NCBI RefSeq assembly: GCF_000023945.1
Contig: NC_013158.1
Location: forward strand, 744,001 to 808,000
DNA length: 64,000 nt
Origin: Halorhabdus utahensis DSM 12940
GTDB lineage: Archaea > Halobacteriota > Halobacteria > Halobacteriales > Haloarculaceae
Reading direction: 5' to 3'
Shown here: positions 17,116 to 27,690 of the stretch, one piece after another
How the letters are laid out: each line of letters starts with the position of its first letter
Numbering within the stretch: position 1 is the first letter of the stretch
Notes under the pieces: generated by a model
Database searches by the model: none
The model's input: the letters and a program-made list of their open reading frames with translations, nothing else
What the model was told of the DNA's origin: nothing
Position numbers and translations under genes: made by a program

Positions 17116-20100
17116 TCAGTCTCCGGCCTCCGCGTGCCACCACTCGTCTGCGTGTTCCGAGAGGTTGGTCGGACTCGCCTCGCGCTCGAGGAACGTCGCC
17201 TTCTCGCTTTCATCGTCGAACTCGGCCTCGACGATCCGCTCGGTGATCGCCTCGACGTCGATGTCGAAGTCCTCGTTGGAGGAAACATCCACGGGCGAGG
17301 TGCCGTCCTCGCCGAACTCGAACTGGACGACGGTATCGCTGGTGTCCCGAACGGTGCCGTCGTACTGAGTTTCCAGTTCGGAGAGGGCGTTGATCAGCCG
17401 ACGCTGGAGGTACCCGGACTTGGAGGTCCGGACTGCCGTGTCGACCAGCCCCTCGCGGCCACCCATCGCGTGGAAGAAGAACTCCTTCGGGCCGAGGCCC
17501 TCACGATAGGAGTGCTCGACGAAGCCGTGGGCCTCCGCCGAGAGGTCGTTCTCTTCGAAGTGGCTGAGCGTGCGGTCCTCGTAGCCACGGTTGATCCGCT
17601 CGCCGCGGACTGCCTGCTGGCCGACACATCCGGCCATCTGGGTCAGGTTGAGCATCGACCCACGCGCACCGGAGTCGGCCATCACCACTGCCGGGTTGTC
17701 CTCGGCGAAGTGGTCCTCGGCGATGTCACCCGCGCTGTCACGGGCCTGGCCGAGCGTCTGCATGATCTTCATCTCCAGGGTCTCGTCGACCGTCCGACCC
17801 GGGAGCGATTCGAGATCGCCCTGTTCGTAGGTCTCGATGAGTTCCTGGACGCGGTCGTAGGCGCTGCCGATTGCCTCCTCGACCTGCTCCTGGGCTGCCG
17901 GCGGGATCGACTCGTCGTCGATCCCGATCGAGAACCCGAAGTGCATGATCGTCCGGACCGCGAGCGTCGAGACCTCGTTGATGAAGATCCGCGCCCGCGT
18001 CTTGTCGTAGACCTTCGCGATCGTGTCGACGATCTCGCCGCCGAAGGCCCCGACTGCGCTGTCGTCGATCGTCCCTTCGAGCAACTGGCCGTCCTCGATG
18101 ACGACGTCGTCGCCGGCCTCGCTCGTGAATTCGAGGTCGAGGTCGTCCGGCAACAGTTCCGAGAAGATCGACCGACCCGTCCAGTAGGCCCGGCCATCTT
18201 CCTCTCCATCAGGTTCCGGCAGTTCGTCGACGTTCGTCGCCCGCAGGAGGTCCAGGGCCTGGGTCTCGTTGAAGTGGGGGTTCTGGTGGGTCAGCAGGTA
18301 CACCGACGTGATGTGGTCCTGGATCGCCCCGATGATGTTCTCGCCGAAGCGCGGCGAGAGCATCTGTTCCTGGACGCGCATGAGGACGCGAGCCTCGGCA
18401 CGGGCCTCCTCGTTCTGGAGGGCGTGCATGTTCATCTCGTCGCCGTCGAAGTCAGCGTTGTACGGCGGACAGACGACGGTGTTCAGCCGGAACGTCTTGT
18501 AGGGCATCACCACGACCTCGTGGGCCATGATGGACATCCGGTGGAGACTCGGCTGGCGATTGAAGATCACGATGTCGCCGTCGAGCAGGTGGCGAGCCAC
18601 TTCCCAGCCCGGCTCGACCTTCTCGGCGAGCTCCTCGCAGTTCTTCTCGGTCACCTTGAGCCGCCGACCGTCCGGCCGGCGGACGTAGTTCGCACCCGGA
18701 TGGGCCTCCGGTCCGTTGGACACGTACTGGCGGGCCTCCGCGAGGTTGCGCTCGTTGACGTTCATCGTCTGGGTCATCTCGCTTGCGACCCGGTCGGGCA
18801 CCCCGACCTCGTTGAGGCTAAGGGTCGGGTCCGGGGAGATGACGGTCCGGGCCGAGAAGTTCACGCGCTTCCCGGAGAGGCTCCCACGGAAGCGACCTTC
18901 CTTGCCCTTCAGGCGCTGGGAGAGTGTCTTCAGCGGCCGTCCGGAGCGGTGTCGGGCCGGCGGCGTCCCGCTGATCTCGTTGTCCATGAACGTGGTGACG
19001 TGGTACTGCAGCAGTTCCCAGAGGTCCTCGATGATCAGCTGTGGCGCGCCGGCCTCGCGGTTCTCCATGAACCGCTGGTTGATCCGGATGATGTCCACCA
19101 GCTTGTGAGTCAGGTCGTCCTCGCTCCGCTGGCCGTTGTCCAGCGTGATCGAGGGACGGGCCGTCACCGGCGGCACCGGCAGGACGGTGAGGATCATCCA
19201 CTCCGGCCGGGACGTTTCAGGATTGACCCCGATCGCCTCGAGGTCGTCGTCCGGGATCTCCTCGAACCAGTCCCGGATGTCGCTGGGCATCAGCTTGTCC
19301 ATGTCCTCCTCGAGGAGGAACGACGACGGACTCTCGATGTCGAGTTCGTCGCCGAGGTGCTCTTCGAGGTCGTTGAACCGATGGAGCGCGCTGCCGATCT
19401 CCTGGAGCGCGGGGATGTCATTGCGGTCGGGGCGGTAGGTGTCCGAGAGGAGTTCCCGGATCCGACCGGCGTCGAACCCACCGTCAGTCGCCTCTTCGAG
19501 TTCGTCGGGCGTGACTGGCTCACCTTCCGGCGGGTCCATCGCCATGCTGAGCCGCTCGGCGAGTTCGGCGTGGGGAACCTCGATGATCTCGTAGTACGTC
19601 GTCGGTTTCTCGTGTTTGACGTCGAACTGCTTTTCGCCGCAGTGGGGACACCGGCTGGCCGAGCGGGCCTGCCGGATCGCGGACTTGAGGACGTCCGAAG
19701 GGTCGTTCGAGAGTTCTCGCGCCCGCCGGAGTTCCTCCTTGAATTCGCGTTTCTTGTCCTCGGCAGCGGCCGAAGCCGCTTCGAGATCGACGTTGCCGTC
19801 GCCATCAGTGTACTTCGAGCCGTCGACGGCTGTCAACCGCGAACACTCCCGACACGTTCCGCGAAGGAGCCGTCGGATGAGCTTCGAGAAGCCGACGTGG
19901 ATGACGGGAGCGGCGAGTTCGATATGTCCGAAGTGGCCGTTACACGAGCCCGAGTGTTTGCCACAGGTCTTACACTCCAGTCCGGGGTCGATCACGCCGA
20001 GTCGCGGGTCCATCAGCCCCATGTCGATGGGGAAGCCGTCGTCGTCGTAGGTGTCGGCCGTGATGACCTTCGTGGCACTCATATCCCGGTACTCCTCGGG

Positions 20101-20157
20101 GTTCATCAGCCCGAAGCTGAGACGCCCGATCGACTTGGGTGATTGTCCTGTGCTCAT
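17116..20157 (-). CDS. rpoA1: RNA polymerase subunit A'
   Basis: The 1,013-residue N-terminal half of the largest subunit. It has the zinc-binding [19 protein letters not shown] and CPHCGEKQF clusters, and the invariant Mg-binding [14 protein letters not shown] near residue 460. [10 protein letters not shown] marks the switch region. I selected ATG 20157 ([17 protein letters not shown]), two bases after the rpoB' end, because it matches the known N-terminus. No intein is seen in this subunit. Confidence 0.97.
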   Translation of the reverse strand: MSTGQSPKSIGRLSFGLMNPEEYRDMSATKVITADTYDDDGFPIDMGLMDPRLGVIDPGLECKTCGKHSGSCNGHFGHIELAAPVIHVGFSKLIRRLLRGTCRECSRLTAVDGSKYTDGDGNVDLEAASAAAEDKKREFKEELRRARELSNDPSDVLKSAIRQARSASRCPHCGEKQFDVKHEKPTTYYEIIEVPHAELAERLSMAMDPPEGEPVTPDELEEATDGGFDAGRIRELLSDTYRPDRNDIPALQEIGSALHRFNDLEEHLGDELDIESPSSFLLEEDMDKLMPSDIRDWFEEIPDDDLEAIGVNPETSRPEWMILTVLPVPPVTARPSITLDNGQRSEDDLTHKLVDIIRINQRFMENREAGAPQLIIEDLWELLQYHVTTFMDNEISGTPPARHRSGRPLKTLSQRLKGKEGRFRGSLSGKRVNFSARTVISPDPTLSLNEVGVPDRVASEMTQTMNVNERNLAEARQYVSNGPEAHPGANYVRRPDGRRLKVTEKNCEELAEKVEPGWEVARHLLDGDIVIFNRQPSLHRMSIMAHEVVVMPYKTFRLNTVVCPPYNADFDGDEMNMHALQNEEARAEARVLMRVQEQMLSPRFGENIIGAIQDHITSVYLLTHQNPHFNETQALDLLRATNVDELPEPDGEEDGRAYWTGRSIFSELLPDDLDLEFTSEAGDDVVIEDGQLLEGTIDDSAVGAFGGEIVDTIAKVYDKTRARIFINEVSTLAVRTIMHFGFSIGIDDESIPPAAQEQVEEAIGSAYDRVQELIETYEQGDLESLPGRTVDETLEMKIMQTLGQARDSAGDIAEDHFAEDNPAVVMADSGARGSMLNLTQMAGCVGQQAVRGERINRGYEDRTLSHFEENDLSAEAHGFVEHSYREGLGPKEFFFHAMGGREGLVDTAVRTSKSGYLQRRLINALSELETQYDGTVRDTSDTVVQFEFGEDGTSPVDVSSNEDFDIDVEAITERIVEAEFDDESEKATFLEREASPTNLSEHADEWWHAEAGD

Positions 20158-20158
20158 G

Positions 20159-21985
20159 TTAGACTGCGTCCTCCAGTTCGATCCGCGGAGCAATACCCAG
20201 GGCCTTCATCTCGTCCAAGAGGAGTTTGAAGGCGTAACTCATCTCGACCTCGTGGACGTCCGTCTCCTCGTCGCAGTTGGGGCAATACACCCGGCGCTGG
20301 TCGACGTTCTCGACGGCGGTCATGCCACACTGCCCACAGACGTGGATCCACTCCTGGTCTGACTCGTCGAGCAGACGCTCCTTGAGCGTGAGTGCTGCCC
20401 CGTGACCGATGAAGACGTCGCGTTCCATCTCCCCGATCCGGAGGCCACCCTCGCGGGCACGCCCCTCGGTCGGCTGGCGGGTCAGCACCTGGACCGGGCC
20501 ACGCGAGCGGGCGTGGATCTTGTTCGAGACCATGTGATAGAGCTTCTGATAGAAGATGTTCCCGACGAAGATCTCGGCCTCGACCTTCTCGCCCGTGATG
20601 CCGGAATACATGACCTCCTTGCCCGAGGAGTCGAATCCGTGGTCCTCCAGGGAGTCCCGGAGGTCCTCCTCGTCCTCGCCCGTGAAGGCCGTCCCGTCGA
20701 CCCGTCGGCCTTCGAGTGCGCCGACCTTCCCGCCGATCATCTCCAGAATGTGACCGACGGTCATCCGCGAGGGAAGTGCGTGCGGATTGATGATGAGGTC
20801 CGGGACGACACCTTGCTCGGTGAACGGCATGTCCTCCTGGGGCGCGATGTGGCCGACGATCCCCTTCTGGCCGTGCCGGGAAGCGAACTTGTCTCCGAGT
20901 TCCGGGATCCGCTCGTCGCGGACCTTGACCTTCGAGAGCTTCGAACCGTCCTCGCCCTCCATCAGGGTGACCGTGTCGACGACCCCGCTCTCGCCCGATC
21001 GCATGGTGACGCTCGTTTCGCGGCGCTTCTGGGGGGAGAGCCCACCCATGTCGTCCGGTTCTTCGAGGAACCGGGGCGGCGAAGTCTTCCCGAGCAGGAC
21101 GGCGTTCTCGCCGACCTTCGTCTCGGGGTTGACCAGGCCGTCCTCGTCGAGATGCGTATAGGCGTCCTCGCCGCGTGCGCCCCGAACCTCGTCGTCGGGG
21201 ATCTCGAAGCGATCCTCCTGGCCGCCGGGGTAGCGGCGTTCCTCGCCCTCGTAGGTCCGGAAGAAGTGCGAGCGGGCGAGCGCACGCTCGACCGACCCCT
21301 TGTTCATGACGAGGGCGTCCTCGATGTTGAACCCCTCGTAGCTCATTACGGCGACCGTGAAGTTCTGGGCGGCCGGACGGTCGTCGTACCCGATCTGTTC
21401 GGTGGTCTGGGTTTTGACCATCGAGAGCTGGGGGTAATGCAGCAGGTGCTGGCGCGTGTCCGGGCGTACCCGGTAGTTCGCGCTCGGGAGCCCCAGACTC
21501 TGCTTGATCATCCCCGAACCCATGGTAATCCGCGGGCTGGCGTTGTGCTCGGGGTAGGGGATCATCCCTGCACCGATCCCGAAGATGAGTTGCGGGTCGA
21601 CTTCGAGATGGGTGTGATTCTCCGTGAGTTCGTCCGTATCGACGGCGACGAGGATGTCCTCTTCCTCCTCCGCGTCGATGAACTCGACGAACCCGCGTTC
21701 GACAAGCTCCTCGAAGGTGAGTTCGCCGTTCTCGATGGCGGCGTACTCCTCCTCGGAGATCAATGGTTCGCCGTCCTCGACGACCAGCAGCGGGCGGCGC
21801 GCCCGGCCGGCGTCGGCGTTGATGATGACTTCGCCGGTGCGCGGTTTCACCGAGACGTTGACCATCTCGCTGATCTCGCCGCGCCGGCGGGCTCTCCGTA
21901 CCTGATCGGCGAGCTGGTTCGGTTCGGGATGGGTCCCGACGAGACTTCCGTTGACGTAGACTTTGGCGTCGCGTCCCTGACTCAT
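20159..21985 (-). CDS. rpoB1: RNA polymerase subunit B' (C-terminal half of beta)
   Basis: A 608-residue half of the second-largest subunit. Landmarks are [32 protein letters not shown] (nucleotide-entry region), [19 protein letters not shown], and a C-terminal zinc ribbon CGQCGMTA...YCPNCDE. It sits 1 base from rpoB'' and rpoA' on either side, so the polymerase genes are translated as one operon. The split of B into B'' and B' is usual for haloarchaea and methanogens. Confidence 0.97.
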   Translation of the reverse strand: MSQGRDAKVYVNGSLVGTHPEPNQLADQVRRARRRGEISEMVNVSVKPRTGEVIINADAGRARRPLLVVEDGEPLISEEEYAAIENGELTFEELVERGFVEFIDAEEEEDILVAVDTDELTENHTHLEVDPQLIFGIGAGMIPYPEHNASPRITMGSGMIKQSLGLPSANYRVRPDTRQHLLHYPQLSMVKTQTTEQIGYDDRPAAQNFTVAVMSYEGFNIEDALVMNKGSVERALARSHFFRTYEGEERRYPGGQEDRFEIPDDEVRGARGEDAYTHLDEDGLVNPETKVGENAVLLGKTSPPRFLEEPDDMGGLSPQKRRETSVTMRSGESGVVDTVTLMEGEDGSKLSKVKVRDERIPELGDKFASRHGQKGIVGHIAPQEDMPFTEQGVVPDLIINPHALPSRMTVGHILEMIGGKVGALEGRRVDGTAFTGEDEEDLRDSLEDHGFDSSGKEVMYSGITGEKVEAEIFVGNIFYQKLYHMVSNKIHARSRGPVQVLTRQPTEGRAREGGLRIGEMERDVFIGHGAALTLKERLLDESDQEWIHVCGQCGMTAVENVDQRRVYCPNCDEETDVHEVEMSYAFKLLLDEMKALGIAPRIELEDAV

Positions 21986-21986
21986 G

Positions 21987-23552
21987 TTAATCGTCCGCGG
22001 GCTGTTGTGCGGCTGTCTCGATGGCGGGGATGCCCTGGACCCCCATCTCAGCGAGCGTCTGTTTGAGTTCCCGTTCGTCCTCGACGTGCTGGGAGAGCTC
22101 CATCGCCTGCGCGAAGTTCTTCACCAGCCCACAGTTGGGCCCCTCGGGCGTCTCCGAGGGACAGATCCGCCCCCACTGCGTGGCGTGAAGGTCCCGCGCT
22201 TCGAAGTGTGGCTGTGACCGACTCAGCGGCGAGCGCAGCCGGCGGAGATGGGAAAGCACACCCATGAAGTCGGTCCGGTCGACAAGCTGGCTCACGCCGG
22301 AGCGCCCGCCGACCCAGTTCCCGGTCGCGATCGGGTGTTCGAGTCGCTCGGTCAGCACGTCCGACCGGACGACCGTCGAGACCGACAGTTGCCGGTTGCG
22401 CATGTTGGCGCGTTCGAGCTGGTACTTCACGTCACGTGCGAGCTTGTTCAGCGCCGTCCGGAAGAGGTCCCGCATGAGGTCGCCCGACACTTTCAGGCGC
22501 TTGTTGGCATAGTGGTCCTTGTCGTCTGACTCCCGGCGGTCGAGTGCGAGTTCGAAACACGCCTCGGCCATCCGACAGAGATAGTAGGCCTTGTTGATCC
22601 GGGTCTCCTCCTCGTCGATGCCCTCCTCGTGGAGATGGGGCAGAAGGTACCGGTCGATGACGTAGTTGGCCCGCTTGAGCTGGTAGTTCTTGCCCTGTCC
22701 GGAGGCGACGCGCTGACCCAGCGTCTCGATGGCTTCCTCCTGGGTCTGGACTTCGGCAGCCTCCAGATTCTCGAGCATGAACTTCACGATCTCGGGATCG
22801 TCACTGACCTGGTGGACGATCTCCTCGTCGCTTTCGAGGCCGAGTGCCCGCACGAGTGTCACGAAGTTGACCGAGCCCGAAACGCTCGGGAACGAGACTT
22901 CGAGCAGGCCGTCCCGGGTGCGCTCGGTGAGCACCAGCGCACGGTAGCCACGGCGCTGAGAGAACGTTTTGGCGACCTGCACCTCGTCGCCGTACTTCGT
23001 GTCGTATTCGGCGAGGATCTTGTTCGGCGCGAGGTCCTCGCTGGTCATCAGGACGCGCTCGGAGCCGTTGACGATGAAGTACCCACCGGGGTCGGCGGGG
23101 TCCTCGCCGATGTCGATGAGTTCCTCGTCGGAGAAGCCGGCGATGTTACACTTCTGTGAGCCGACCATGATCGGCATCCGGCCGACCTTGGTCTCGGTCT
23201 GGTCGACGACCCGCTCTTCCTCTTCCTCGCCGCCCTTGACGATCGCCATTTCCATGAAGACCGGCGCGGCGTAGGTAATGTTCCGGAGGCGGGCTTCCTG
23301 GGGGTACAGCAGTTCCTCGCTGCCGTCGGCCTCCCGGACTCGCGGGGTGACGATCCGGACGTCGCCCAACTCGACCCAGACCGGTTCCTCGCCCTCCTTG
23401 TCGCCGATGTCGGTTTCGATGGTGGCTTTCTCGTCGACGACTTCCTGCATGCCCCGGTCGAGAAACGCGTTGAACGACCGGAAGTGGTGTTCGGCGAGTC
23501 GATCCCTTGAGAAGTACTCCCGTGATATGGTGCGTCGATTTTCCGTGTCCAT
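21987..23552 (-). CDS. rpoB2: RNA polymerase subunit B'' (N-terminal half of beta)
   Basis: A 521-residue protein containing the beta protrusion, lobe and fork. Conserved parts are [21 protein letters not shown] near 145 and [18 protein letters not shown] near 465. ATG 23552 ([17 protein letters not shown]) is preferred; an upstream in-frame extension overlaps rpoH and has no family similarity. It ends 1 base before rpoB'. Confidence 0.96.
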   Translation of the reverse strand: MDTENRRTISREYFSRDRLAEHHFRSFNAFLDRGMQEVVDEKATIETDIGDKEGEEPVWVELGDVRIVTPRVREADGSEELLYPQEARLRNITYAAPVFMEMAIVKGGEEEEERVVDQTETKVGRMPIMVGSQKCNIAGFSDEELIDIGEDPADPGGYFIVNGSERVLMTSEDLAPNKILAEYDTKYGDEVQVAKTFSQRRGYRALVLTERTRDGLLEVSFPSVSGSVNFVTLVRALGLESDEEIVHQVSDDPEIVKFMLENLEAAEVQTQEEAIETLGQRVASGQGKNYQLKRANYVIDRYLLPHLHEEGIDEEETRINKAYYLCRMAEACFELALDRRESDDKDHYANKRLKVSGDLMRDLFRTALNKLARDVKYQLERANMRNRQLSVSTVVRSDVLTERLEHPIATGNWVGGRSGVSQLVDRTDFMGVLSHLRRLRSPLSRSQPHFEARDLHATQWGRICPSETPEGPNCGLVKNFAQAMELSQHVEDERELKQTLAEMGVQGIPAIETAAQQPADD

Positions 23553-23553
23553 G

Positions 23554-23781
23554 TTATTCCACGACGAGTCGATAGACGACCGCGGTGTCAGTTGTGCGTG
23601 AATCCCGAGCGATCTTGATGACGTCACCGACCTCCGCCTCGTCAGGCAAAGCCGGATCCGCGCGTTTGATCTTCGGGAGATCTGTCCGTTTGATGTCGTA
23701 TTCCCCGAGCACTTCCTCGAGTTCACCGTCGTCGAGAATGGTGTGCTCCGGGACGAGTTCGTGTTGGCTTACATCTACCAT
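23554..23781 (-). CDS. rpoH: RNA polymerase subunit H
   Basis: A 75-residue homologue of the C-terminal domain of eukaryotic RPB5: [23 protein letters not shown] (family HxxL pattern), then [11 protein letters not shown] and [10 protein letters not shown]. It is the first gene of the polymerase operon. A TTAAATG element near 23,850 on the minus strand suggests a promoter with a leader of about 45 bases. Confidence 0.96.
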   Translation of the reverse strand: MVDVSQHELVPEHTILDDGELEEVLGEYDIKRTDLPKIKRADPALPDEAEVGDVIKIARDSRTTDTAVVYRLVVE

Positions 23782-24060
23782 GTGTGGGGTGGTTGTATCG
23801 ACTGGAGAAGGCTGTTCGAGATACTACAGGCGGCTACTACTGGGAGGCATTTAACGCTTGTCAAAACCGCCGGCAACAGCTATCGACGTGTGGGCGTTCT
23901 GCGGGCATGTGTTGGTCAACCATGGATAAATGTGTTCTGGTCGGGTACAACCGGGAGCGTAGACGGAAACCACGACAGATCGCCCCACGGCATCCGTCCG
24001 CAGTCCGGATCTGTTTGGAAAGCCTTAATAATGGCACCGCGATACGGAGTAGTGTAGCAG
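23782..24060. other. Promoter-bearing gap between rpoH and tRNA-Asp
   Basis: A 279-base gap between divergent transcription units. It probably holds the rpo operon promoter (TTAAATG on the minus strand near 23,850) and an AT-rich stretch CCTTAATAATGG just before tRNA-Asp (about 24,020), the likely tRNA promoter. No ORF is convincing. Confidence 0.45.
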
Positions 24061-24133
24061 GCCCGGATGGTGTAGTGGCCCATCATACGACCCTGTCACG
24101 GTCGTGACGCGGGTTCAAATCCCGCTCCGGGCG
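24061..24133 (+). tRNA. tRNA-Asp (GUC)
   Basis: A complete 73-base cloverleaf: GCCCGGA pairs with TCCGGGC, CGACC and GGTCG enclose CTGTCAC with anticodon GTC, and GGTTCAAATC is the T loop. A five-T run follows. Its 3' end is repeated twice downstream (see the repeat entry). Confidence 0.96.
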
Positions 24134-24538
24134 TATTTTTGCCGAACTCAATTCACGAGCGAGGCGTCTCGTCGCCGAGCGACCCGAGTTCGGCAAATAC
24201 CTCAAAAGGGATTTGAACACAAGGAGTCGCAGCCCCGCGCAGGCGAGTGGAACGAGCCGAGCAGGAACGTCTCCGCACGGGTTCAAATCCCGCTCCGGGC
24301 GCTTCTGCAAATTCAAACAACAAGCGGCGCGTTTCATCGCGCCGCGTGCTGGATTTGCTGTGCGACCAAGAGGGGTTTGAACCCTGCCAGTCGCGCGCAA
24401 CGAAGTGAGCACGTCTGGCTTCGGTTCAAATCCCGCTCCAGGCGGCCTTTTGTCGAACTCAGCCCACAAGCGAGGCGTCTCATCGCCGACAATTCGGGGC
24501 CGAGCAACGAAACGATATCGACAAGGGTCCAGTACCGT
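24134..24538 (+). repeat. Tandem copies of the tRNA-Asp 3' end (relic attachment sites)
   Basis: The last 23 bases of tRNA-Asp recur perfectly at 24,279-24,301 and with two changes at 24,421-24,443. Between copies lie related segments containing inverted repeats such as GCCGAACT...AGTTCGGC and the shared phrase GCGAGGCGTCTC (two copies, 24,158 and 24,469). The pattern is a tRNA 3' end followed by about 145-165 bases, repeated. It looks like what remains after several integration and loss events. I see no gene here. Confidence 0.7.
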
Positions 24539-24985
24539 CTACTCGTCCATGCTGGCAGCCTGAGCACGGATCTCGTCGAGGGTCGTGCCGTCATAGGAGT
24601 TCTCCAGCAGGGCAACGAGTGCGGCGACGCCGAGCGCCTGTCTGACGTCGGGTTCCAGATCAGTATCGGGAGAGGGAGCGTCCGTAAGATCGCCAAGCGT
24701 GTCGTCGTCGATATTCAGGATCTCGTGGAGGTCCAGTTCGTCGACGTCGGTGAGGTGTGAGAAGTCCGCGAGGCCGGCCTGAACGTCCGAAAGGAGCTGG
24801 TCGTGGTAGGCCACCTCGGGGTCCAGCGGTCGTGCCCCGTGGCGAACCCCCTGGAGATACTGGATCGACGAGCGCTGGAGGAAGCCATCACGGGAATCCT
24901 CATCGAAGGTGAGCCGTTCGCCACACCGGTCGCAATAGCGGGCGTCGTCCTCGGTGTCGGCACCACAGTACGGACACTCGATCAT
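24539..24985 (-). CDS. Zinc-ribbon protein of unknown function
   Basis: A 148-residue acidic protein starting at ATG 24985 with a double-knuckle zinc ribbon CPYCGADTEDDARYCDRCG in residues 4-22. The rest is helical, with LDPEVAYHDQLLSDVQAG and QALGVAALVALLENSYDG. I do not recognise a family beyond the ribbon. It is convergent with the tRNA-Asp repeat region and divergent from the next gene. Confidence 0.7.
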   Translation of the reverse strand: MIECPYCGADTEDDARYCDRCGERLTFDEDSRDGFLQRSSIQYLQGVRHGARPLDPEVAYHDQLLSDVQAGLADFSHLTDVDELDLHEILNIDDDTLGDLTDAPSPDTDLEPDVRQALGVAALVALLENSYDGTTLDEIRAQAASMDE

Positions 24986-25416
24986 GGGGACTGGTTCGAC
25001 CCTCCCCGTCAATTGCCTTTCGCCGATATGGATTACTGTATTTGTTTGGTGTGGTGGTTGTGGATGAGTTTTCAACAACAACAGGAAAGCCCCAGCCGGC
25101 TACGCTCCCGGGCCTCGCTGCGCGCGCTCGCTTCGCTACGCGTGCTTACGTCGGCCGGGTTCGCGTAGCCGGCTGCCCCTTTCAGTCCCGCCCAATTTGG
25201 TTTGCCACGCCGGGTGGGACTGAAAGGGGCGTGTCGTTCGACGAGCGAGACGACGCAAGCACCACAGCGAAAGTAGTGAGCGAGGAGCGCAGCGAGTCGC
25301 AGCCGTCGAACGACACGGGGCTTTCTTGCTGTTCTCGATGCGCTTCCCCGCAGCTCTCGTCCGAGTTCACGTCCAGAGGCGAGAAGGGTTTTGTACCGCG
25401 GCCCGAAACGCTCGGC
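24986..25416. other. 431-base gap, mostly a structured repeat
   Basis: The gap is dominated by the multi-hairpin element described separately (25,085-25,325). The flanks carry short AT-rich stretches that could be promoters for the divergent genes. I see no coding region. Confidence 0.5.
25085..25325. repeat. Multi-hairpin element with GAAAGCCCC/GGGGCTTTC ends
   Basis: This 241-base element is bounded by a 9-bp inverted repeat, GAAAGCCCC at 25,085-25,093 and GGGGCTTTC at 25,317-25,325. Inside are three consecutive inverted repeats: AGCCGGCTACG with CGTAGCCGGCT, then GCCCCTTTCAGTCCC (25,175) with GGGACTGAAAGGGGC (ending 25,230), then CGTGTCGTTCGACG with CGTCGAACGACACG. It has no coding potential. 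It may be a haloarchaeal intergenic repeat or a non-autonomous transposable element; copy number needs a genome search. Confidence 0.6.
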
Positions 25417-26076
25417 ATGGACCAGCCGGACGAACCCAGCGGCGAACTCCCAGGCATACTCGCCGAGGAGTATTTACAGCGCGAGGCAGGGGTGCGGGCA
25501 CTGCTTGACGATCTCGATCGACAGGCGCTCGAAGGCGAACACGAGGCGGTGCGCGAACGGATTCGAGGGCTTGCCGAGACCGACCAGGGCGTCTTCTTCA
25601 CGATCGCACTGAGCCTGACTGGCTCGGCGCAGTTCTTCGGCGACGTCGAGGCCCAGCTCGACGTGACGGCCGCCGATCGGCTCCGGGACCTTGCCGACTC
25701 CTATCCCGCCTTGGAGCAGCCGTTCAGCATCGTCAGGCGCGAACAGGCCCACGACCGACAAAATCCGGTGACTGGACTCCAGACGACGACCAGCTATCAT
25801 GCCGAGGAGGAGTTGCCGCTGATCCGTTACACCGTCTCCTCTGGATCGGTGGATCTCTACGAAGGATGTGAATCGCCGGAGGAGATTCTCGGCGTCGCCA
25901 CGCAGTTCGTCCAGTCGACGGCCGACTCGCTCGACGCCGCACTCGACGAGGAGTTCTCCGTGAACACCGAGGAGTTGAGCAACCTCATCGACCGCCGGGA
26001 AGAGCTCGAATCCGAACTCGACCGGCTGCGCGACCAGATCGACGAACTCCGCCGCCGGCCGATCGGTGACGAGTGA
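25417..26076 (+). CDS. Conserved-type haloarchaeal protein with C-terminal coiled coil
   Basis: A 219-residue acidic protein beginning at ATG 25417 (MDQPDEPSGELPGILAEEYL). The middle is mixed alpha/beta. Residues 185-215 form a likely coiled coil (NLIDRREELESELDRLRDQ). No catalytic or metal-binding motif is visible and I recognise no family. A longer upstream frame reads through the hairpin repeat and is not credible. Confidence 0.62.
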   Translation: MDQPDEPSGELPGILAEEYLQREAGVRALLDDLDRQALEGEHEAVRERIRGLAETDQGVFFTIALSLTGSAQFFGDVEAQLDVTAADRLRDLADSYPALEQPFSIVRREQAHDRQNPVTGLQTTTSYHAEEELPLIRYTVSSGSVDLYEGCESPEEILGVATQFVQSTADSLDAALDEEFSVNTEELSNLIDRREELESELDRLRDQIDELRRRPIGDE

Positions 26077-26096
26077 GAGCGTGTAACTGGTCCGAC

Positions 26097-27200
26097 TCAG
26101 AGTGCTTCGAGCAACCGATCGACATCCTCGGCCGTATTGAACCCGTGAACCGAGGCCCGCACAGCCTCAGGATACGGCAGTGATCGAACGATGACACCGG
26201 CGTCCGCCAGCCGCTCGACCGTGGCTTCGGGATCCCCAGCGTCGAACGTGACCAGGCCCGATTCGTACTCCCGGGGGCTGATGAGCCGCTCGCCGAGTCC
26301 CGCCTTCAGCCGGTCTGTCAGTCGTTCGATCCGTGTCTGAACAGTTTCCATCCCGATCGATTCCAGCAGGTCGATCGCCGCGGCGAGGCCGACGTGCGGG
26401 GCTGGCGAGGCCGTCCCGAGTTCGAATCGCGGTGCGCCGGTCTTGTACTCGTAGGACGTAGCCCCGGACTCCTCGACACTCCGGTAGCCGATCTGCCGCG
26501 GCGCAAGTGCGTCGATCGCCTCGGGCGCGACATAGAGAAAGCCAGCCCCCCAGGGGCCGAGCAGCCACTTGTGACCCGACCCGGCGACGAAGTCCGCGTC
26601 CCAGGCCTCGAAGTCGACGGGCCGCTGGCCCGGCGACTGGACGGCGTCGATCAATACTCGCGCCCCAGCGTCGTGGGCGATATCGACTGTCTCCTCGACC
26701 GGCAACCGGGTGCCGTGACTCCAGGTGAGAGAACTCATCGCGAGCAGGCGGGCGTCGTCGACGGCAGTCCGGAGTTCGTCGCGGTCGATTCGCCCGTCGG
26801 TGGTTTCGAGCGTCCGGACTTCGATCCCGTGGAGATCGGCCATGCGATCGAACGGGAGGACGCCGGCGGGATGCTCCAGATCGGTTCTGACGACCACGTC
26901 GCCGGGTTGCCAGTCGATCGACGAGACGATCAGGTTGATGCCGTGGACCGTGCTTGACGTGAGGGCGATCGTCTCCGGCGAAACGCCAAGGAAGGGAGCG
27001 ATGGTTTCGCGGGCCGCCTCGTAGCTGTCCCAGGCGTGTGGGTAGATTCCCTCGTCGATCGGGGCCTCGAAATTGTGATACTCGATCCAGTCCGTCGTCG
27101 CTTCGACGACCGACCGCGGGGCAGGGCTGCTCGCACCGGTGTTCAGGTACGCGGTATCGGTGAGGACGGGGATGTCGTGGCGTAGCGCGTCGAGGTCCAT
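26097..27200 (-). CDS. Class V aminotransferase (cysteine desulfurase-like)
   Basis: A 367-residue PLP enzyme. Conserved parts are AYLNTGASSPAP at the N-terminus, SSTVHGINLIVSS, VLIDAVQSPGQRPVDF with the PLP-ring Asp, and the Schiff-base Lys in VAGSGHKWLLGPWGAGFLY. It lacks a clear catalytic cysteine loop of SufS, so it could be an isopenicillin-N-epimerase-like or selenocysteine-lyase-like member rather than a sulfur donor. It is the last chromosomal gene before the integrated element. Confidence 0.86.
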   Translation of the reverse strand: MDLDALRHDIPVLTDTAYLNTGASSPAPRSVVEATTDWIEYHNFEAPIDEGIYPHAWDSYEAARETIAPFLGVSPETIALTSSTVHGINLIVSSIDWQPGDVVVRTDLEHPAGVLPFDRMADLHGIEVRTLETTDGRIDRDELRTAVDDARLLAMSSLTWSHGTRLPVEETVDIAHDAGARVLIDAVQSPGQRPVDFEAWDADFVAGSGHKWLLGPWGAGFLYVAPEAIDALAPRQIGYRSVEESGATSYEYKTGAPRFELGTASPAPHVGLAAAIDLLESIGMETVQTRIERLTDRLKAGLGERLISPREYESGLVTFDAGDPEATVERLADAGVIVRSLPYPEAVRASVHGFNTAEDVDRLLEAL

Positions 27201-27345
27201 ATCGGACGAAGGGGCGGACGCTACGTGAATCCACGGAACAAGCTCGTCCAGTGGTTGTGGTGTGACCTGCCGGAACGCAATTCAGGTGGTGAGTGTTCGA
27301 TCCTCGACGGTTCGGATTCGCATGGAAGCTGAGCAATAGCAAGTG

Positions 27346-27358
27346 TGAACTCGCGGGG
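27346..27358. repeat. Degenerate att-like copy of tRNA-Ala 3' end
   Basis: TGAACTCGCGGGG differs by one base from the 13-bp tRNA-Ala 3' sequence TGGACTCGCGGGG. It lies outside the present provirus, 345 bases left of attL, and may mark an older integration. Confidence 0.5.
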
Positions 27359-27455
27359 GTCTCGCGAGGTGCGAGACGTGAGCACCGCGAACGTCTCGAA
27401 GCGAGTGAGACCACGCGAGGGAACGAGTGTGTTCGCGCAACGCGCGAACCAGGAG

Positions 27456-27469
27456 TGGACTCGCGGGGA
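27456..27469. repeat. Second att-like copy of tRNA-Ala 3' end
   Basis: TGGACTCGCGGGGA matches 14 consecutive bases of the tRNA-Ala 3' end at 44,324, one base more than attL itself. It lies 235 bases outside attL. An earlier or tandem integrated element that has since been lost would explain it. Confidence 0.62.
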
Positions 27470-27690
27470 CTGAGCGGCGACATCGTCGCCGCGAGGGTCG
27501 AAAGGCGGCTCGCCGCCTTTCGGAATTTGAACAGCGGAAGACGGTCGCCTCGCTGCCTCACGGCGACGCCGTTCGGCTTTCGAGGTCGCTCCGCGACCTC
27601 GCATCGCTCGGCGCTGCGACTTCCTGGCTCAAATCCCCGCTCAGACAATCAGGTTTGCGTCGCTCGCGAATTTGCGAGCGACAGCAGACA

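Noticed and set aside
17095-20142. A 1,015-codon frame opposite rpoA' and other very long antisense frames opposite the polymerase genes
   Set aside because: They mirror the codon periodicity of GC-rich genes on the other strand; the minus-strand frames have the invariant polymerase motifs and these have none.
24134-24538. CRISPR-like spaced repeats behind tRNA-Asp
   Set aside because: There are only three copies, each equal to the tRNA 3' end, the spacers are long and related to each other, and no cas genes are present.
25042-25416. 125-residue N-terminal extension of the coiled-coil protein
   Set aside because: It runs through the multi-hairpin repeat and has repeat-like low-information sequence; the ATG at 25417 begins a normal acidic haloarchaeal N-terminus.
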